A stretch of DNA of 64,000 bases from Kordiimonas marina (GCF_023006325.1 NZ_JAINDF010000003.1:1-64000); one strand, 5' to 3'; shown: positions 30,883 to 40,722, counted from the stretch's first letter. Notes: generated by a model from the letters alone, not told the origin. Program-made: numbers and translations.

Positions 30883-31698
30883 ATGCCTTTGGGGATGTCC
30901 GACAATCTGTTCCAGCGCGTGGTCTCGGCACTTCTTTTGCTGCCGCCCGTCCTTGGTGCCATCTATTTTGGCGGCTGGTGGTTTGCAGCACTCCTGATGC
31001 TCGGGGGCGCGCTGATGGTCATCGAATGGTGCCAGCTGACCCGTGTACAGGCCGTTGCCCTCAAAGCTGCGGCGGCCACGGTTATCGTGGCTGGCGTGGT
31101 TTGGCTGATGACAGCACCTGATATGAATATCGCGGTGGTTTTGGCGTCGCTGGGCGGGCTTGCGGCGTTTGGAGTATTGCTGCTGCGCTTGAACATTAGC
31201 TCCAGGCCGGGGTGGTGGTTTGCGGGTATCGCTTATGTGGCGCTGCCGATCGCATCGCTTTGGTGGGTGCGCGGCATGGATGCTATGCTGCTGTTCTGGA
31301 TTTTTCTGGTGGTGTGGGCGACCGATGTTGGTGGCTATTTTGCCGGGAAGGGCATCGGCGGGCCGAAGCTTGCCCCGAAAATCAGCCCCAAGAAGACCTG
31401 GGCTGGCCTGATCGGCGGTATGGTGCTGAGCGTTGCCGCCAGCTTGGTCCTGCACTATGGCTTTGGCGTCGGGCACAATGTCGTGGCCTTTGCGTTGTGG
31501 TCGGCCCTTCTGCCCATCTGGGCACAGATTGGCGACCTGCTGGAAAGTGCGGTGAAACGTCACTTCGGCGTTAAGGATTCAGGCGGGCTTATCCCCGGCC
31601 ATGGTGGTCTTCTGGACCGGGTGGACGGGTTGGTCTTTGTGGCCCCGGCTGTAGTTGTGATTATGCTGGCACATGCGCGCATGGGCTGGGCACTTTAG
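30883..31698 (+). CDS. cdsA: Phosphatidate cytidylyltransferase
   Basis: An integral-membrane enzyme (271 residues, about eight helices) that makes CDP-diacylglycerol, the precursor of phospholipids. The family signature is present near the C-terminus as SAVKRHFGVKDSGGLIPGHG followed by GLLDRVD. It may instead start at the ATG at 30895. It lies between uppS and dxr in the classical order. Confidence 0.95.
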   Translation: MPLGMSDNLFQRVVSALLLLPPVLGAIYFGGWWFAALLMLGGALMVIEWCQLTRVQAVALKAAAATVIVAGVVWLMTAPDMNIAVVLASLGGLAAFGVLLLRLNISSRPGWWFAGIAYVALPIASLWWVRGMDAMLLFWIFLVVWATDVGGYFAGKGIGGPKLAPKISPKKTWAGLIGGMVLSVAASLVLHYGFGVGHNVVAFALWSALLPIWAQIGDLLESAVKRHFGVKDSGGLIPGHGGLLDRVDGLVFVAPAVVVIMLAHARMGWAL

Positions 31699-31705
31699 GC
31701 GTGAA

Positions 31706-32881
31706 ATGAACAGTCATCCCAAAACACTTACCATCCTGGGGGCCACAGGTTCCGTCGGGCAAAGCACGCTGGATTTGATTCGTAGAAATCCAAATGATTT
31801 CAAAGTCATAGCGCTAACTGCTTACAGTAAAGTTGAAGAGCTGGCTGCGGCCGCACGGGAATTTTCAGCCGAATTCGCGGTGATCGGGGATGCGCGGCTT
31901 CTGCCCCAGCTCCGGGATGCGCTTTCTGGCACATCTATCGCGGCAGGCGCGGGCCCCAATGCGCTGGTTGAAGCGGCTGAGAGGAATGCCGCCATCGTTA
32001 TGGCGGCGATTGTCGGGGCCGCCGGCCTAGCGCCGACACTGGCGGCCGTCCGGCGTGGGGCGACAGTGGCGCTCGCCAATAAGGAATGCCTGGTGTGCGC
32101 GGGCGACCTGATGATGCATGAGGTCAAAGCCCATAAGGCGACACTGTTGCCTGTGGATTCTGAACATAACGCCATCTTCCAGGTGTTTGATTTCGAGGCC
32201 GGCAAGGCCGTGGACAGGATCATCCTGACGGCGTCGGGTGGTCCGTTCCGTGAAACGCCGCTGGAGGCGCTCAAATCTGTCACGCCAGCCCAGGCTGTTG
32301 CCCATCCCAACTGGGACATGGGGGCCAAAATCTCGGTCGATTCCGCGACCATGATGAACAAAGGTCTTGAGATTATTGAGGCTTATCACCTGTTCCCGGT
32401 TGAGCGGGGGCAGATAGACGTGCTAGTCCACCCACAGTCGGTGATCCATTCGATGGTGGAATATGTCGATGGCAGTACGCTGGCGCAGCTTGGCTCCCCC
32501 GATATGCGGACGCCGATTGCCTATTGCCTGGCTTGGCCGGGCAGGATGACGGCGCCCGTTAAGCGCCTGCGGCTTGAAGATATTGGTCAGCTGACGTTTG
32601 AGGCCCCGGATCTTGAGAAATTCCGCTGTCTCGCGCTGGCGATGGAAGCCTTGTCCACGGGCGGCGCTGCCCCGGCAATTCTTAATGCCGCCAATGAGAT
32701 AGCGGTTCAGGCTTTTCTAGGCGGAAAACTGGGCTTTCTGGATATTGCCGCGGTTGTTGAGGAAACTCTTGCAGCAGCAGACATGAAAGCGCCACAATCG
32801 CTGACGAGTGTGATGGCGATAGACGAGGAAGCGCGGCGCACCGCCCGTGCGTTCGCTGATCGTATGGCCGCGAAGAGCTAG
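31706..32881 (+). CDS. dxr: 1-deoxy-D-xylulose 5-phosphate reductoisomerase
   Basis: NADPH-dependent enzyme of the methylerythritol phosphate pathway (391 residues), supplying isoprenoid units that UppS uses. Its NADPH fold opens with LGATGSVGQSTLDLI, and ALANKECLV and DSEHNAIFQ mark the metal and substrate site. The start at 31706 is chosen because homologues begin just before the Rossmann strand; an earlier in-frame ATG at 31673 lies within cdsA. Confidence 0.96.
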   Translation: MNSHPKTLTILGATGSVGQSTLDLIRRNPNDFKVIALTAYSKVEELAAAAREFSAEFAVIGDARLLPQLRDALSGTSIAAGAGPNALVEAAERNAAIVMAAIVGAAGLAPTLAAVRRGATVALANKECLVCAGDLMMHEVKAHKATLLPVDSEHNAIFQVFDFEAGKAVDRIILTASGGPFRETPLEALKSVTPAQAVAHPNWDMGAKISVDSATMMNKGLEIIEAYHLFPVERGQIDVLVHPQSVIHSMVEYVDGSTLAQLGSPDMRTPIAYCLAWPGRMTAPVKRLRLEDIGQLTFEAPDLEKFRCLALAMEALSTGGAAPAILNAANEIAVQAFLGGKLGFLDIAAVVEETLAAADMKAPQSLTSVMAIDEEARRTARAFADRMAAKS

Positions 32882-32895
32882 GAGAAACAAAGACC

Positions 32896-34005
32896 ATGGA
32901 AACACAAGGTCCGGGCTTGCTTTTCACGATTGCTGCCTTCATTGGCGGCTTCAGTATCCTGGTGTTTATCCATGAGTGGGGCCACTTTGCCATGGCCCGT
33001 CTGTTCGGTATCAAAGTAGACACATTCTCCATCGGTATGGGCCGTGAGATTTTCGGCCGGACAGCCAAAAGCGGCACGCGCTGGAAGATCAGCATCCTGC
33101 CCATCGGTGGTTATGTGAAATTCTTTGGTGACGCCTCTGCCGCCAGTAACCCGGGTGACCTGCCTGAGGGACTGACGGAGGAAGAAAAGAAAGTCTGCTT
33201 CCATTTCAAACCCTTGTGGCAACGGGCCCTTGTGGTTTTTGCCGGACCTGCCGTCAACCTGATTGCGGCTGTGCTTGTGTTCGCAACCTTCTATTTCGCC
33301 TACGGTGTCGGCATTGCCGAGCCGGTGGTTCATGGCGTTTCCGCCGGGACCGCTGCGGAAAAGGCCGGTTTGCAGGTTGGCGACCGTATCGTTTCGGTTG
33401 ACGGCGAAAGCGTCAGCCGGTTCACCGATATTGGCGCGATTGTCCGCCTGCACCCGGGGGCGCGGGTTACGCTGTCCCTCGTGCGGGACGGCCAGCCCCT
33501 GACCAAAGAGGTGGTCTTAGGCACCAAATATATGGAAGACCGGTTCGGTAACCGGTATCCCTACGGTTTCCTCGGGGTGGAATCGCCTGTGCCGCACAAG
33601 GTAAACCTTGGCCCGATCGGCGCGCTGCGGGAAGGTGCCCGCCAGACGGTGGAGATGACCGATACAATCTTCACCACTCTTGGACAAATGATCCTTGGGG
33701 TTCGCTCCGTAAAAGAAATGGGTGGACCCGTCCGCATCGCCAGTATGGTCGGTGAGGCGGCAAGCCATGGTGTTCAGAGCTTTGCCTGGATGCTGGCCCT
33801 GCTGTCGCTCAACCTGGGGATCGTCAACTTGCTGCCGATTCCGGTTCTGGACGGCGGCCATCTGCTGTTTTATGCCCTTGAAGGTATCAAGGGTTCACCG
33901 CTGAGCAGGAAGGCACAGGAGGCCGGTTTCATCGCCGGTATGGCCCTGATGCTGATATTTATGCTGCTCGTGACACTGAATGACTTGCAATCCATGGCAC
34001 TCTAG
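32896..34005 (+). CDS. rseP: RIP metalloprotease RseP
   Basis: Site-2 intramembrane zinc protease (369 residues) that cleaves anti-sigma factors and remnant signal peptides. The zinc motif HEWGH is at 26-30 in the first helix. One PDZ domain is clear (about 145-210, with GTAAEKAGLQVGDRIVSVDG), and the third metal ligand lies in NLLPIPVLDGGHLLFY. GGAG precedes the ATG. Its place before bamA suits envelope-stress signalling. Confidence 0.95.
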   Translation: METQGPGLLFTIAAFIGGFSILVFIHEWGHFAMARLFGIKVDTFSIGMGREIFGRTAKSGTRWKISILPIGGYVKFFGDASAASNPGDLPEGLTEEEKKVCFHFKPLWQRALVVFAGPAVNLIAAVLVFATFYFAYGVGIAEPVVHGVSAGTAAEKAGLQVGDRIVSVDGESVSRFTDIGAIVRLHPGARVTLSLVRDGQPLTKEVVLGTKYMEDRFGNRYPYGFLGVESPVPHKVNLGPIGALREGARQTVEMTDTIFTTLGQMILGVRSVKEMGGPVRIASMVGEAASHGVQSFAWMLALLSLNLGIVNLLPIPVLDGGHLLFYALEGIKGSPLSRKAQEAGFIAGMALMLIFMLLVTLNDLQSMAL

Positions 34006-34052
34006 GCCAATTTCACCGCCGGGTTGCCAAAAGACAAGAATGGGCTGGAAAG

Positions 34053-36653
34053 TTGCGTTTATTTAGAATGTGCGTTGTGTGGCGCTTGTTTCTTGCGTTC
34101 ACAGTAGGGGGATTAACGCTCACTGGGTCTGTGTCCGCGCAGGATCAGGTAGCTCGTCAAATCCCAACAATTCGTCAGATCAACGTGGTCGGTAACGAAC
34201 GCGTGGAGCCGGAAACCATTGCTTCCTATCTGGAAGTGAAGCCTGGCGACCCGTTTGACCAGGCCCGTCTTGACGCCAGCCTGAAAAACTTGTTCGCGAC
34301 CGGCCTCTTCTCCGATGTCCAATTTTCGGAAGACAATGGTGCACTGGTTGTTCGCGTGGTCGAAAACCCGATCATCAACCGTATCGTGTATGAGGGTAAC
34401 AAGCACCTCAAGGACGACAAGATCAAGGATGAGGTCCAGCTGAAGCCGCGTATGGTCTTCACCCGTGCGAAAGTCCGCGCGGATGTGCAGAAGATCATGG
34501 ACCTCTACCGGACCAAGGGCCGCTTCGCCGCCATCATCGAACCGAAGGTGGTGCAGCTGGAGCAGAACCGGGTCGATCTCCTGTTCGAAATTCAGGAAGG
34601 TCCGAAGACCAAGGTTCGCCGCATCAATTTCCTCGGCAACCACCGCTACAGCGATGGCGACCTGCGCAAAGTGCTGGCCACCAAGGAAGCGCGCTGGTGG
34701 AAAATCTTCACCTCGAACGACACGTTTGACCCGAACCGTCTGGCATACGACCAGCAGGTCCTGCGCCAGCATTATCTCAACGAAGGCTATGCCGACTTCC
34801 GCGTGGTCTCCGCCGTGTCCGAGCTGACGCCGGACCGGAAGGACTTTTTCATCAACTTCACGGTGGAAGAGGGCGAGATTTATACCTTCGGCAAGATCGA
34901 TGTGGAAAGCGAGATCAGGGACGTTAACGCGAACCTGCTGCGCGCCTTCCTGCTGATGCGTGAAGGCATGACCTACAACGCCGAGTCGATTGAAAAGACG
35001 ATTGAATCGCTGTCGAACGCAGCAGGCCTCCTTGGCTACGCCTTCGTCGACGTGCGGCCGCAAATCCGTCGTGACAAGAAGACGCGTAAGATCAACATCA
35101 CCTTCAAGGTGCTGAACGCACCGCGGGTGTATGTGGAACGTATCAATATTCACGGCAACGTTGCGACGCTCGACCGGGTGATCCGGCGCGAATTCCGTTT
35201 GCAGGAAGGCGATGCCTTCAACTCGGCCTTCGTGAAGCGGTCGGAAACCCGCCTCAAGCGTCTGAACTTCTTCCGTAACGTCGAAGTGAACCAGGAGAAG
35301 GGCAGCAAGCCCGACCGCATGGTGCTGGACGTCAAGGTGGAAGAGCAGCCGACAGGTGAATTGAACCTCGGTGCGGGCTTCTCCAGCCTTGAAAACTTCA
35401 TCTTCGACTTCTCGGTCAAGCAGCGGAACTTCAAGGGCCGCGGCCAGACCCTGAACCTGGGCCTGCGTCTGTCCGGCCTTAGCCAGCAGATCAACTTCGG
35501 CTTTACGGAACCGTATTTCCTCGGCCGGAACATCGCTGCAGGCTTTGACATCTTTGCTCGCCGGACCCAGTCGTCGACTTATGCCAGCTCGTTTGACACC
35601 AAATCGTATGGCTTCTCGCTCCGCGGCGGTCTTGCGGTCAGTGAATACTGGACCTTGTCGACGCGCTATACGATCCGTCAGGATGACACGACCATTCCGT
35701 CGTCCTATGTGAACAGCTATTTCCAATCGTTCCTGCAAAGCGTTACGCCGAACAGTACGATGACGGATACGCAGATCCAGGAACTGCTGGACCTGTATGA
35801 CACCAACAATGACGGCCAGGTAACGGCGCTTGACTTCGATACCAACGGCGACGGTTCGCTCAGTTCCGCGGAACAGAGTGCAGCCGGTTTGCCACGCTAC
35901 CTGAAGGAAGCGGAAGGAAAACGCTGGCAGTCGATCTTCGGCTATACCCTGGCGTATGATACGCGGAACAGCGTCATTCATCCGACCCGCGGTCATTCCT
36001 TGTACTTCAGCCAGGATTTTGCCGGCCTGGGTGGCGATGTTCGCTACCTGCGCAGCAAGGTCAACTTCGACAACTATTGGACACCGTGGGCAGGTTGGAC
36101 CTTCCGTCTCGGTGGCGAGGCCGGTGTGATGCAAGGGCTGGGTCAGAAGATCCGTCTGACCGACAAGTTCTATATCGGTGGCCCGCGTATCCGTGGTTTC
36201 GATACGTCCGGTATCGGTCCGCGTGACTTCTCCTACGGCGCGAACAGCGCTACTGGGGCACTCGGTGGTACGGCCTACTATATCGGTAGGGCTGAGCTCT
36301 TCTTCCCGCTTGGGGATGCGGCGCTTGAATCGGGCATTAATGCCTCCGCCTTTATCGATGCAGGCTCGCTATTCCGTTCACAGGAAGAAACGGCTTCGTT
36401 CCAGAAGTGTGATTTCGGGATCAGCGACTATCAGGCTTACCAAGATGCGGTTGCCAATGGTTCTAGTAATGTTCCGAGTTTGAACATGAACTGTTTGGCT
36501 GGTGACTCGCCGGCACCGCGTATCGCGATCGGTATCGGTTTCTCGTGGCAATCCCCGTTCGGTCCGTTCCGGATCGACCTGGCGAAAGCTATCAAGAAAC
36601 AACTGGGGGACAGAACCCAGACGCTCCAATTCAATGTGGGCACCACTTTCTAA
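34053..36653 (+). CDS. bamA: Outer membrane protein assembly factor BamA with EF-hand insert
   Basis: The Omp85 insertase for outer-membrane proteins (866 residues). A signal peptide ends at VSAQ, five POTRA domains run to about residue 440, and a 16-strand barrel follows, with RGFDTSGIGPRD as the VRGF/Y-type motif in loop 6. Unusually, about 70 residues (546-617) are inserted between two barrel strands and contain two EF-hand-type calcium loops (583-594 and 596-607). The start is TTG 34053 or ATG 34068; both give a signal peptide. Confidence 0.95.
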   Translation: MRLFRMCVVWRLFLAFTVGGLTLTGSVSAQDQVARQIPTIRQINVVGNERVEPETIASYLEVKPGDPFDQARLDASLKNLFATGLFSDVQFSEDNGALVVRVVENPIINRIVYEGNKHLKDDKIKDEVQLKPRMVFTRAKVRADVQKIMDLYRTKGRFAAIIEPKVVQLEQNRVDLLFEIQEGPKTKVRRINFLGNHRYSDGDLRKVLATKEARWWKIFTSNDTFDPNRLAYDQQVLRQHYLNEGYADFRVVSAVSELTPDRKDFFINFTVEEGEIYTFGKIDVESEIRDVNANLLRAFLLMREGMTYNAESIEKTIESLSNAAGLLGYAFVDVRPQIRRDKKTRKINITFKVLNAPRVYVERINIHGNVATLDRVIRREFRLQEGDAFNSAFVKRSETRLKRLNFFRNVEVNQEKGSKPDRMVLDVKVEEQPTGELNLGAGFSSLENFIFDFSVKQRNFKGRGQTLNLGLRLSGLSQQINFGFTEPYFLGRNIAAGFDIFARRTQSSTYASSFDTKSYGFSLRGGLAVSEYWTLSTRYTIRQDDTTIPSSYVNSYFQSFLQSVTPNSTMTDTQIQELLDLYDTNNDGQVTALDFDTNGDGSLSSAEQSAAGLPRYLKEAEGKRWQSIFGYTLAYDTRNSVIHPTRGHSLYFSQDFAGLGGDVRYLRSKVNFDNYWTPWAGWTFRLGGEAGVMQGLGQKIRLTDKFYIGGPRIRGFDTSGIGPRDFSYGANSATGALGGTAYYIGRAELFFPLGDAALESGINASAFIDAGSLFRSQEETASFQKCDFGISDYQAYQDAVANGSSNVPSLNMNCLAGDSPAPRIAIGIGFSWQSPFGPFRIDLAKAIKKQLGDRTQTLQFNVGTTF

Positions 36654-36675
36654 GAGAGATCATAGGGATAATATA

Positions 36676-37278
36676 ATGGCTAACATCATGAAAACGCTTA
36701 AGCTTGCTGTCATCGGCCTTGTTGCTGCTGCAAGCGTTACCGGGGCTGTCAGCGCACAGATCTTGATCGTTGACGATCAGCGGGTCGAGCGTGAGGCCGC
36801 TGCCTACAAAGACTTCAACCTGCAAACCAACGAGCTGCGGAACAACATCCTCGAGCTTCGCAAGTTCGTCACCCGTGGCGGTGTGGTTGAGCAGAAGCTG
36901 GCTGATCTTGAAAAGCGCAAGTCGATCATCGGCAATGACAAGTATGAAGCCGAAAAACACCAGCTCGAGCAGCAGTATGTGAAGGCTCAGAATGCACTTC
37001 AGCAGCTTGAATATACCTTCGACAAACTGCGCCAGGAAGCCATGGTTCAGGTTGAACGTGCCCGCCAGCCGGTGATCCGCACGATCCTGAAGGAGCATAA
37101 GGCTCAGATCATCATGCTGAAGCGCCTGGTTCTTGGCTCTGCTGCTGGCCTCGATGTCACCACCGAGTTCATCGAGAAGCTCGACGCTCAACTGCCGAAC
37201 GTGACCATCAGCCTGCCCAAGCAAGGCGCAGCGCCAGCCGCGAAGCCTGCTGCCAAAACCGGCGACCAGAAGAAATAG
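36676..37278 (+). CDS. OmpH/Skp family periplasmic chaperone
   Basis: A 200-residue secreted protein with a signal peptide (cleavage after VSA, about residue 27). It is followed by long charged helices (about 55-150) that would form the Skp tentacles holding unfolded outer-membrane proteins for BamA. A Pro/Ala/Lys-rich tail ends the protein. The position directly after bamA is the usual one. Start at ATG 36676 or 36688. Confidence 0.88.
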   Translation: MANIMKTLKLAVIGLVAAASVTGAVSAQILIVDDQRVEREAAAYKDFNLQTNELRNNILELRKFVTRGGVVEQKLADLEKRKSIIGNDKYEAEKHQLEQQYVKAQNALQQLEYTFDKLRQEAMVQVERARQPVIRTILKEHKAQIIMLKRLVLGSAAGLDVTTEFIEKLDAQLPNVTISLPKQGAAPAAKPAAKTGDQKK

Positions 37279-37293
37279 TAAGTAGGTCCTACG

Positions 37294-37734
37294 ATGGAAT
37301 TCGACATCCAGAAAATCATGGAGGCGATCCCGCATCGCTATCCATTCCTCCTGGTGGACAAGGTCGTTGACGTGGTGCCGGGCGAAAGCTGCACCGGCAT
37401 CAAGAACGTCACGATCAACGAGCCGTTTTTCCCGGGGCACTTCCCGCAGAAGCCGGTGATGCCGGGGGTTCTGATCCTGGAAGCCATGGCGCAGACCGCT
37501 GGTGTGTTGGCCATTGATTTCCTGGGTGACGATGCCAAGGGTAAGGTGGTCTACTTCATGGCGATCGACGGCGCCAAGTTCCGGAAGCCCGTAGGCCCCG
37601 GCGACAGGCTCGAGATGAAGCTTGTGAAACAGCGTGGCCGTGGGGCCGTCTGGAAGTTCTCCGGCGAAGCCTATGTGGACGGCACGCTTGTCGCGGAAGC
37701 TTCACTGACCGCGATGCTGGGGGCTGAAGGATAG
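37294..37734 (+). CDS. fabZ: 3-hydroxyacyl-ACP dehydratase FabZ
   Basis: Hot-dog-fold dehydratase (146 residues) of fatty-acid elongation. Active-site residues are H49 in FFPGHFP and E63 in [21 protein letters not shown] is also typical. It comes 15 bases after the Skp gene. In many proteobacteria lpxD lies just upstream and lpxA/lpxB just downstream; here neither is present and a terminator follows directly. Confidence 0.96.
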   Translation: MEFDIQKIMEAIPHRYPFLLVDKVVDVVPGESCTGIKNVTINEPFFPGHFPQKPVMPGVLILEAMAQTAGVLAIDFLGDDAKGKVVYFMAIDGAKFRKPVGPGDRLEMKLVKQRGRGAVWKFSGEAYVDGTLVAEASLTAMLGAEG

Positions 37735-37758
37735 GCTCCTTGAAATTCAGGACTATAG

Positions 37759-37784
37759 AAAGCGGCCTTCGGGCCGCTTTTTTA
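37759..37784 (+). terminator. Terminator after fabZ
   Basis: The stem AAAGCGGCC with GGCCGCTTT closes a TTCG tetraloop and is followed by more T. It ends the bamA-skp-fabZ transcript. Confidence 0.93.
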
Positions 37785-37890
37785 TTGGGCAATGCGTCGC
37801 CGCCACCTGGGTTGCATGTGTATAGGTGAGGGCGACGGCCTGGTCCCGGAGGTCAGGTGCGCGTATAGGCTATCGCTGTCGCTCTCAGGG
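37785..37890. other. Spacer between convergent terminators
   Basis: About 105 bases lie between the fabZ and gltA terminators. I see no gene or RNA here. This is the position where lpxA would stand in many relatives. Confidence 0.5.
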
Positions 37891-37929
37891 CACAAAAAGA
37901 AAGGGCCGGCTCAGATGAGCCGGCCCTTT
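37891..37929 (-). terminator. Terminator after gltA
   Basis: A long near-perfect palindrome (AAAGGGCCGGCTCA against TGAGCCGGCCCTTT) is followed on the minus strand by CTTTTTG. It ends the gltX-gltA transcription unit. Confidence 0.9.
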
Positions 37930-37953
37930 GTCTTGATAGTTTTGGTGTGCCGC

Positions 37954-39243
37954 TTAGGAGCGGTCTTCCAGCTTCACATAATCGCGCTTGGTGGCGCCGG
38001 TGAAAAGCTGACGCGGACGGCCGATCTTCTGGGTCGGGTCTTCGATCATTTCTTTCCACTGGGCGATCCAGCCCGAGGTCCGGGCGAGGGCGAACAGAAC
38101 CGTGAACATGGAAGTCGGGAAGCCCATCGCACGCAGGATGATGCCCGAGTAGAAGTCTACGTTCGGGTACAGCTTCTTGGAGACGAAATATTCATCTTCA
38201 CGGGCGATCTTCTCAAGTTCCATCGCAACGTCGAACATCGGATCGTCGACGCCCAGTTCTTCCAGAACTTTGTGAGCCGTATCGCGCATGACCTTGGCGC
38301 GCGGGTCGAAGTTCTTGTAAACGCGGTGACCGAAGCCCATCAGGCGGAACGGATCGTTCTTGTCTTTTGCCCGTGCGATGAATTCCGGAATGCGGTCAAC
38401 GGTGCCGATTTCCTCAAGCATGTTGAGGCAGGCTTCGTTGGCACCGCCGTGTGCCGGGCCCCACAGGCAGGCGATGCCGGCTGCGATGCAGGCAAACGGG
38501 TTGGCGCCCGACGAACCGGCGAGACGCACGGTCGAGGTCGAAGCGTTCTGCTCATGGTCGGCATGGAGGATGAAGATCAGGTCCATGGCTTTTTCAAGCG
38601 TCGGGCTAACCTTGTAATCCTCAGCCGGGACCGAGAACATCATGTGCAGGAAGTTGGCGGCATACGACAGCTCGTTCTTCGGGTAGACGAACGGCTGGCC
38701 GACCGAATATTTGTAAGCCATTGCCGCGATCGTCGGGATCTTGGCGATCAGGCGGTAGCTTGCGACCATGCGCTGGTGCGGGTCGTTGATGTCCGTGCTG
38801 TCATGGTAGAAAGCGGCGAGAGCGCCGACAACACCAACCATGATAGCCATCGGGTGACCGTCGCGGCGGAAACCGCTGAAGAAGCGGTGCAGCTGTTCAT
38901 GCACCATGGTGTGGTGCGTGATGTCGTGAACGAATTTCTCTTTTTCGGCTTTGCTCGGCAGTTCACCGAACAGCAACAGGTAGCAGACTTCCATAAAGTC
39001 GCTGTGTTCTGCCAGCTGCTCGATCGGATAGCCACGATACTGGAGCTCGCCTTTTTCGCCGTCAATATAGGTAATCTTGGATTCGCAGCTTGCCGTCGAA
39101 GTAAAGCCGGGGTCGAAAGTAAACATCCCGGTCTGGGCATAAAGCTTGCGGATATCGATGACCTTAGGACCCACAGCCCCCTCTAGAATGGGGAGGTCGA
39201 CGTCAACACCGGCGCCGGCCAGTTTAAGGGGATCGTTAGACAT
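37954..39243 (-). CDS. gltA: Citrate synthase
   Basis: Type II (hexameric) citrate synthase, 429 residues, condensing acetyl-CoA and oxaloacetate. Catalytic segments [12 protein letters not shown] and [14 protein letters not shown] are present, and [11 protein letters not shown] is also conserved. The start at 39243 places GGAG at good spacing; another ATG lies six bases upstream (39249). It follows gltX by about 60 bases on the minus strand. Confidence 0.95.
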   Translation of the reverse strand: MSNDPLKLAGAGVDVDLPILEGAVGPKVIDIRKLYAQTGMFTFDPGFTSTASCESKITYIDGEKGELQYRGYPIEQLAEHSDFMEVCYLLLFGELPSKAEKEKFVHDITHHTMVHEQLHRFFSGFRRDGHPMAIMVGVVGALAAFYHDSTDINDPHQRMVASYRLIAKIPTIAAMAYKYSVGQPFVYPKNELSYAANFLHMMFSVPAEDYKVSPTLEKAMDLIFILHADHEQNASTSTVRLAGSSGANPFACIAAGIACLWGPAHGGANEACLNMLEEIGTVDRIPEFIARAKDKNDPFRLMGFGHRVYKNFDPRAKVMRDTAHKVLEELGVDDPMFDVAMELEKIAREDEYFVSKKLYPNVDFYSGIILRAMGFPTSMFTVLFALARTSGWIAQWKEMIEDPTQKIGRPRQLFTGATKRDYVKLEDRS

Positions 39244-39306
39244 GGTCATTACTCCTTCCTAAGAATAGACAGCCTGACACCTCTAAGCGGGCGCCTCGAC
39301 CTTTGC

Positions 39307-40722
39307 TTAAGCGGCAACGCGGTCCCTCAAGCGGCCGATGGTTTCTGCCTGGCCCAAAATGGCCAGTGTCTCTACAAGGTCACCTGACGGTTTTCCACCC
39401 GTCACGGCAGCCCTGACCGGCTGCATCACTTTGCCAAGTTTAAGGTCCTTCGCTTCAGCGAAGGACATAATGGCAGCCTTTATCACCGTGGGTTCCCAAT
39501 CAGTGACGGCTTCCAATTCGTCAGCCAAGCCAGCAAGCGTCGGGATGATATCCTCAGTAAGCTGCTTGGCTGCGTTGTCCGTAAGACTTAACGGCCGGGT
39601 GTTACAGAACAGAGACGCGCTCTCCGTCAGATCCGGCAGGCGTTTGGCCCTTTCGGCGAGCGAGGGCAGGGCTTTTAGAAGCCGGGCTTCCTCGACGCTA
39701 TCAAGGGCGCGTCCAATGTGATCTTCTAGTGCAAATTTTATGGAAGACAAGAGAGATTTTGCATCCATCGTCCGAAGATAATGCGCATTCAGGCTGTCCA
39801 GCTTGTCGAAATCGAACCGGGCGGGGCTGCGACCAACATGCTCAAGGTCGAACCAGGTGATGGCCTCATCGGTCGAAATGATTTCGTCGTCGCCATGACT
39901 CCAGCCCAGGCGCAGCAGATAGTTGCGCATGGCTTCCGGCAGGAAACCCATTTCCTCATAAGCATCAACACCCAGCGCGCCATGGCGTTTGGACAGCTTC
40001 TTGCCGTCAGGGCCATGGATCAGCGGAATATGGGCGAAGGTCGGGATATGCCAGCCCATGGCGGCATAAACCTGATACTGGCGGAAAGCATTGTTCAGGT
40101 GGTCGTCACCCCGGATGATATGGGTGATGCCCATGTCATGGTCGTCCACCACCACGGCCAGCATGTATGTGGGCGTGCCGTCCGACCGCAGCAGGATCAT
40201 GTCATCCAGTTCGCTGTTCTGAACGGTAACTGCGCCCTGCACCTCATCAGTAATCGTCGTCTCGCCTTGGCGCGGCATCCGGATACGGATGGAATAGGGC
40301 GTGCCTTCCGGGGCTTCTTTAGGGTCGCGGTCACGCCACAGGTCACCGCGGAAATTCTCACCGCGTTCGCGGGCGGCTTCACGGGCGGCCGTCAGTTCTT
40401 CCGGGGTCGCAAAGCAGCGGTACGCCTTGCCTTCGGCCAAGAGTTCCTCAGCAACTTCCTTATGACGGCCGGCGCGCTCAAACTGGCTGATGGCATCGCC
40501 ATCCCAGTCAAGCTCAAGCCACTTCATCCCCTTCAGGATCGCGGTAATGGCCGGCTCGGTCGACCGCTTGCGATCGGTATCTTCGATACGCAGCAGGAAG
40601 TCGCCGCCATGATGGCGGGCGAAGAGCCAGTTATAAAGAGCGGTCCGAGCACCGCCAATATGCAGGAAGCCGGTTGGCGAAGGCGCGAACCGCGTTACCA
40701 CTTTGGGCATGTCAGGTTGCAT
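39307..40722 (-). CDS. gltX: Glutamate--tRNA ligase
   Basis: Class I synthetase of about 471 residues. The HIGH-type motif is in FAPSPTGFLHIGGART and the KMSKS-type motif in KLSKRHGALG. The C-terminal helical anticodon domain spans roughly 330-470. Alphaproteobacteria often have two GltX paralogues; which one this is cannot be told here. The start is unclear: ATG 40722, TTG 40728 (with AAGGG upstream) or ATG 40710. Confidence 0.93.
   Translation of the reverse strand: MQPDMPKVVTRFAPSPTGFLHIGGARTALYNWLFARHHGGDFLLRIEDTDRKRSTEPAITAILKGMKWLELDWDGDAISQFERAGRHKEVAEELLAEGKAYRCFATPEELTAAREAARERGENFRGDLWRDRDPKEAPEGTPYSIRIRMPRQGETTITDEVQGAVTVQNSELDDMILLRSDGTPTYMLAVVVDDHDMGITHIIRGDDHLNNAFRQYQVYAAMGWHIPTFAHIPLIHGPDGKKLSKRHGALGVDAYEEMGFLPEAMRNYLLRLGWSHGDDEIISTDEAITWFDLEHVGRSPARFDFDKLDSLNAHYLRTMDAKSLLSSIKFALEDHIGRALDSVEEARLLKALPSLAERAKRLPDLTESASLFCNTRPLSLTDNAAKQLTEDIIPTLAGLADELEAVTDWEPTVIKAAIMSFAEAKDLKLGKVMQPVRAAVTGGKPSGDLVETLAILGQAETIGRLRDRVAA

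Noticed and set aside
34113-36134. Open frame of 673 codons on the minus strand
   Set aside because: Antisense to bamA, whose signal peptide, POTRA domains and barrel are clear.
37792-39186. Open frame of 464 codons on the plus strand
   Set aside because: Antisense to citrate synthase. It would also run through the gltA terminator.
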